Origin: Deltaproteobacteria bacterium
GTDB lineage: Bacteria > Myxococcota_A > Polyangia > Polyangiales > Ga0077539
Length of the DNA stretch: 43,906 nt
Direction of reading: 5' to 3'
NCBI GenBank assembly: GCA_016218725.1
Contig: JACRDB010000053.1
Location: forward strand, 1-43,906
Part shown: piece after piece, positions 40,267 through 43,906 of the stretch
How positions within the stretch are numbered: position 1 is the stretch's first letter
Layout: every line of letters starts with the position of its first letter
Made by a program: the position numbers and the translations under genes
The notes under the pieces: generated by a model
Database searches by the model: none
What the model saw: the letters and a program-made list of their open reading frames with translations, nothing else
Told to the model about the DNA's origin: nothing

Positions 40267-43200
40267 ATGCTTCGCTGGCAGACATGGAAGGGCCTCGCGG
40301 TGGCGTGCCTCGTAGGGGCGCTCGGGTGTGACAACACGTCGTCGGTGGTGGGGGGCCGCGGCGGGGCCGACGCCACACTGGACACGACGCCGCAGTGTAC
40401 GTCGGAGCAGCGCCTCTGCGGCGCCGTCTGCGCGTCGGTGATGACCGACGGGAGCAACTGCGGCATGTGCGGGCGCGCCTGCGCGGCGGGCGAGCGGTGC
40501 ATGGCCGGGGCGTGCCAGACGGTGTGCCCGATGGGGCAGATGGTGTGCGCCTCCGGCGGCGACGGGGGCACCAACGTGTGCTCGCTGCTCTCCACGGACC
40601 GGGGCAACTGCGGCACCTGCGGGCGCCGGTGCGGCCCCGGCGAGGTGTGCTCCATGGGCACCTGCCAGACCTCCTGCGCGATGAGCCTGGAGACCTGCGC
40701 GGCCCCGGACGGGACGCGCCTCTGCGCGGACCTGGCGCGGGACCCTCGCAACTGCGGCCGCTGCGGCAGCGTCTGCGCCGCGGGGGAGGCGTGCGAAGGG
40801 GGCCTGTGCCGCACGTCCTGCCCGACGGGGCAGACGGCGTGCAACGCCGCGGGGATGGACGGCGGGCCGGGCGTGTGCGCCAACCTCCAGGAGGACGGGC
40901 GCCACTGCGGGGCCTGCGGGATGGCCTGCGCGGCGGGCCAGGTGTGCTCCCGGGGGACCTGCGTGACGTCCTGCGGCGAGGGCCTCTCGGACTGCATGGG
41001 GAGCTGCCGGGACCTGCAGGGCGACCGGCTCAACTGCGGCACCTGCGGCCGGGCGTGCATGCCCGGCGAGGTGTGCGGGATGGGCATGTGCGTGACCTCG
41101 TGCCCCACGGGCCAGATGGTGTGCGGCGCCACCTGCCGAGACCACCAGGCGGACCGCGCCCACTGCGGGCGCTGCGACAACGCCTGCGGGGCCGGCCAGG
41201 TGTGCTCCATGGGCATGTGCGTGACGTCGTGCCCCATGGGCCAGACGGCGTGCTCCGGGAGCTGCCGCGAGACGCAGACGGACCGCGCCCACTGCGGGCG
41301 CTGCGACAACGCCTGCGGGGCCGGCCAGGTGTGCTCCATGGGCATGTGCGTGACCTCCTGCGGGGCGGGCCTCGCGGAGTGCACCGGGAGCTGCCGGGAC
41401 CTGCAGACGGACCGGGCCCACTGCGGCGGGTGCGGGATGGCCTGCGGCGCCGGGCAGGTGTGCGCCATGGGCCGCTGCCAGGTGTCCTGTCCGCTGGGGC
41501 AGGTGAACTGCATGGGCCGCTGCGTGGACCCCACGAACGACCCGCGCTTCTGCGGCGCAAGCGGGGACTGCGCGGGCGCCATGGCGGGCGCGACGTGCCC
41601 GGCGGGCCAGGCCTGCGGGGACGGGCGCTGCCAGGTGTCCTGCCCGGCGGGGCAGCTGAACTGCTCGGGCCGCTGCGTGGACCCCAGCACGGACCGGAAC
41701 TTCTGCGGCGCCAGCGGGGACTGCGCCGGGACCAGCGTGGGCCGGGTGTGCCTCGCCGGCGAGGCCTGCGCCACCGGGCGCTGCGTGCTCTCGTGCCCGG
41801 CGGGGCAGGTAGCGTGTGACGGCCGCTGCGTAGAACCCAATACGGACCGCGGCTTCTGCGGCGCCAGCGGGGACTGCGCGGGAGTGAACCGCGGTTCAGC
41901 GTGCACCGCGGGGCAGGTGTGCACCCTCGGGCGCTGCTCCACGAGCTGCGTGACGGGGCAGGTGCTCTGCGACGGCCGCTGCGTGGACCCGGCCACGGAC
42001 CGGGCCTTCTGCGGCGCAAGCGGGGACTGCGCGGGCGGCGCCCGGGGCGTCCCCTGCCCCACGGGGCAGGTGTGCTCCGGCGGGCGCTGCCAGGTGTCCT
42101 GCGTGGCGGGGCAGGTCAACTGCGGGGGCGTCTGCGTGGACCCCAACACGGACCGGGCCTTCTGCGGCGCCAGCGGGGCATGCACGGGCGGTTCCGCGGG
42201 CACCTCCTGCGCGGCCGGGCAGCTCTGCGCCGGCGGGCGTTGCGCCACCACGGGCCCGGCGGGGCAGGTGGTCTGCGGCGGCCGCTGCGTGGACCCGAGC
42301 ACGGACCCGCGCTTCTGCGGCGCCAGCGGGGCGTGCTCCGGCGGGAGCGCGGGCGCCACCTGCGAGGCCGGGCAGGTGTGCTCCGGCGGGCGCTGTACGG
42401 TGTCCTGCCCGACGGGGCAGGTGAACTGCATGGGCCGCTGCGTGGACCCCACCACGGACCGGGCCTTCTGCGGCGCCAGCGGGGCGTGCACCGGCGGCTC
42501 CGCGGGGGCGGTGTGCGAGGCGGGGCAGGTGTGCACCGGCGGCCGCTGCGCGGTGTCCTGCCCGGCGGGGCAGGTGAACTGCTCGGGCCGCTGCGTGGAC
42601 CCCACCACGGACCGTAACTTCTGCGGCGCCAGCGGGGCGTGCACGGGGGCCACGGCGGGCGCCACCTGCGCCACGGGCCAGGTGTGCATGGGCGGGGCCT
42701 GCCAGGTGTCCTGCCCGGCGGGGCAGGTGAACTGCTCGGGCCGCTGCGTGGACCCCACCAGCGACCCGAGGAACTGCGGCGCCAGCGGGGCCTGCACGGG
42801 GGCTACGGCGGGCGCCACCTGCGGCGCGGGCCAGGTGTGCTCCGGCGGGAGCTGCACGGCCTCCTGCGGGGCGGGGCTCACGGCCTGCTCCGGGGCCTGC
42901 GTGAACACCAACAACGACCCGAACTTCTGCGGCGGCTGCGCCACCTCCTGCGCCGCCCGCGCCAACGCCACGCGGGTGTGCGTGGCGGGCTCCTGCGCGT
43001 TCGTATGCAGCGCGGGCTTCGTGGACTGCAACCTCACGGCCTCCGACGGCTGCGAGGTGAACACCAACACCGACGCCAACAACTGCGGCGCCTGCGGCCG
43101 CGCCTGCGCCGGGGGGCTGCCGTGCTTCGGCGGCCGGTGCAGCTTCTCCAGCGGCGGGGACGGCGCCCTGAGCGTCACCGGGACCACCACCATCAACACC

Positions 43201-43906
43201 GTGGCGGCGTCGGTGTCGGGCGCCATGGGGGGCACCACGGTCACCATCAGCAACGTGACCGGCACCTTCGCCGCGGGCCAGGCGGTGATCCTGCACCAGA
43301 CCCAGGCGTCCTCGGGCGCCGTCGGGGTCTATGAGTTCGCGCGGGTGGCGAGCGTCTCGGGCGCCACGGTGACGCTCACCCGGGCGCTCACCAACAGCTA
43401 CACCACGGACGCCTCGCGCCGCGCGCAGATCGTGGTGATGCCGCAGTTCACGGACGTGAGCGTCGCCACCGGCGGCACGCTCACCGCCCCGGGGTGGAAC
43501 GGCAACACCGGCGGGATCCTGGCCTTCGACGCCACCGGCGGGGTCTCCGTCGCGGGCACCGTGACCATGTCCGCCCGGGGCTACCGCGGGCGCAACCACG
43601 CGTGCTTCTACCGCTGCGCCCGGGGCTTCCAGGGCGAGAGCCACCGGGGCCTCGGGGGCGTGGACATCGCCGCCAACGGCCCCGGCGGCGGCGGCGGCGG
43701 CGCCGGCCAGGACGGCGCCTCGGGCGGCGGCGGGGGCTACGGCGCCGTGGGCGCCGCGGGGAACCCCGGCCTCCTCTGCGGCACCTGCCGCGAGAGCTGC
43801 CCCATCCCCGGCGGCGGCGCCGGGGGCGCGGCGGGGGCCGCGGACCTGCGCGCGTCCCTCTTCTTCGGCGGCGCCGGGGGCGAGGGCGGCGCCGACGAGG
43901 ACGGCG
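40267..43906 (+). CDS. Giant Cys-rich repeat, Gly-rich surface lipoprotein (3' end outside window)
   Basis: ATG 40267 opens a frame that stays open to the window edge (at least 1213 residues). The signal segment is LAVACLVGALGC (probable lipobox). Then come about 19 tandem Cys-rich repeats of 43-51 residues (to ~residue 960), each with roughly six cysteines in C..G.C.D....D...CG..C..G..C..G.C...C order. Repeats 1-8 and 18-19 have a CGxC core; repeats 9-17 have CGASG(D/A)C. A beta-rich region follows (DGALSVTGTTTINTV, GVYEFARVASVSGATVTL, GGILAFDATGGVSVAG), then Gly-rich sequence like that of the gene at the left edge. A role as a disulfide-rigid surface stalk or adhesin is inferred. Translation signals are strong. 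Confidence 0.85.
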   Translation, partial: MLRWQTWKGLAVACLVGALGCDNTSSVVGGRGGADATLDTTPQCTSEQRLCGAVCASVMTDGSNCGMCGRACAAGERCMAGACQTVCPMGQMVCASGGDGGTNVCSLLSTDRGNCGTCGRRCGPGEVCSMGTCQTSCAMSLETCAAPDGTRLCADLARDPRNCGRCGSVCAAGEACEGGLCRTSCPTGQTACNAAGMDGGPGVCANLQEDGRHCGACGMACAAGQVCSRGTCVTSCGEGLSDCMGSCRDLQGDRLNCGTCGRACMPGEVCGMGMCVTSCPTGQMVCGATCRDHQADRAHCGRCDNACGAGQVCSMGMCVTSCPMGQTACSGSCRETQTDRAHCGRCDNACGAGQVCSMGMCVTSCGAGLAECTGSCRDLQTDRAHCGGCGMACGAGQVCAMGRCQVSCPLGQVNCMGRCVDPTNDPRFCGASGDCAGAMAGATCPAGQACGDGRCQVSCPAGQLNCSGRCVDPSTDRNFCGASGDCAGTSVGRVCLAGEACATGRCVLSCPAGQVACDGRCVEPNTDRGFCGASGDCAGVNRGSACTAGQVCTLGRCSTSCVTGQVLCDGRCVDPATDRAFCGASGDCAGGARGVPCPTGQVCSGGRCQVSCVAGQVNCGGVCVDPNTDRAFCGASGACTGGSAGTSCAAGQLCAGGRCATTGPAGQVVCGGRCVDPSTDPRFCGASGACSGGSAGATCEAGQVCSGGRCTVSCPTGQVNCMGRCVDPTTDRAFCGASGACTGGSAGAVCEAGQVCTGGRCAVSCPAGQVNCSGRCVDPTTDRNFCGASGACTGATAGATCATGQVCMGGACQVSCPAGQVNCSGRCVDPTSDPRNCGASGACTGATAGATCGAGQVCSGGSCTASCGAGLTACSGACVNTNNDPNFCGGCATSCAARANATRVCVAGSCAFVCSAGFVDCNLTASDGCEVNTNTDANNCGACGRACAGGLPCFGGRCSFSSGGDGALSVTGTTTINTVAASVSGAMGGTTVTISNVTGTFAAGQAVILHQTQASSGAVGVYEFARVASVSGATVTLTRALTNSYTTDASRRAQIVVMPQFTDVSVATGGTLTAPGWNGNTGGILAFDATGGVSVAGTVTMSARGYRGRNHACFYRCARGFQGESHRGLGGVDIAANGPGGGGGGAGQDGASGGGGGYGAVGAAGNPGLLCGTCRESCPIPGGGAGGAAGAADLRASLFFGGAGGEGGADEDG
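41152..41354 (+). repeat. 74-bp exact direct repeat inside the Cys-rich gene
   Basis: Bases 41152-41225 and 41281-41354 are identical over 74 bp and encode the DRAHCGRCDNACGAGQVC core of repeats 6 and 7. They indicate a recent in-frame duplication or gene conversion of one 129-bp repeat unit. Confidence 0.85.

Noticed and set aside
39666..43265. A 3.6-kb minus-strand frame opposite the Cys-rich gene, with a regular PxQ/HTCPA repeat
   Set aside because: The apparent repeats are the reverse complement of the real Cys-rich repeats. The plus strand has a signal peptide, strong Shine-Dalgarno and conserved Cys pattern.

Overview
The window is very GC-rich, its codons end almost always in G or C, and genes are tightly packed, often with GTGA or ATGA stop/start overlaps. 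It has a MYXO-CTERM-like tail, Cys-rich repeat lipoproteins, seven-blade FG-GAP lipoproteins, a PknB-type kinase with a TPR/PEGA partner, and an FHA-sigma54 activator. Together these point to a myxobacterium (Myxococcota, probably a Polyangia-like lineage) chromosome. I saw no rRNA, tRNA, CRISPR array, transposase or phage module.

Left part (1-16.7 kb): the tail of a Gly-rich surface protein is followed by a 492-bp gap holding a long hairpin element bounded by 19-bp direct repeats. Next comes a two-gene EVE-McrB/McrC type IV restriction cassette (1111-5806), with lower-GC codon use than its neighbours and flanked by two near-identical 45-bp nested-palindrome repeats. A MYXO-CTERM multihaem cytochrome c then faces away from a beta-propeller lipoprotein and a monohaem lipoprotein. 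After these come a deoxyribosyltransferase-like/Nudix fusion and a minus-strand operon of an intact histidine kinase, a histidine kinase with a decayed ATP site, and a sarcosine-oxidase-type flavoenzyme.

Middle (16.7-31.8 kb): ruvC, a small acidic protein, a RIO kinase followed by a Nudix hydrolase, then a minus-strand operon of two FG-GAP lipoproteins, a Ser/Thr kinase and a TPR/PEGA membrane protein. A divergent, AT-richer, repeat-bearing control region separates this operon from an FHA-sigma54 activator. A third FG-GAP/Cys-rich lipoprotein heads a short operon with a class V aminotransferase-like enzyme, and an SpoA-domain protein (SctQ/FliN-like) lies upstream.

Right part (31.9-43.9 kb, all plus strand): an unknown soluble protein, a cytochrome c maturation operon (CcmF-CcmH fusion, zinc-ribbon membrane protein, carboxypeptidase-regulatory-like membrane protein), a membrane-anchored coiled-coil protein, ribA, a small Tat-like exported protein with DSDP repeats, and a very large Cys-repeat/Gly-rich lipoprotein running off the right edge. 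The Ccm operon could mature the c-type cytochromes encoded on the left. The strongest candidates for something new are the repeat-bounded EVE-McrBC cassette with its neighbouring hairpin element, the small DSDP-repeat protein, and the repeat architecture of the giant Cys-rich lipoprotein.
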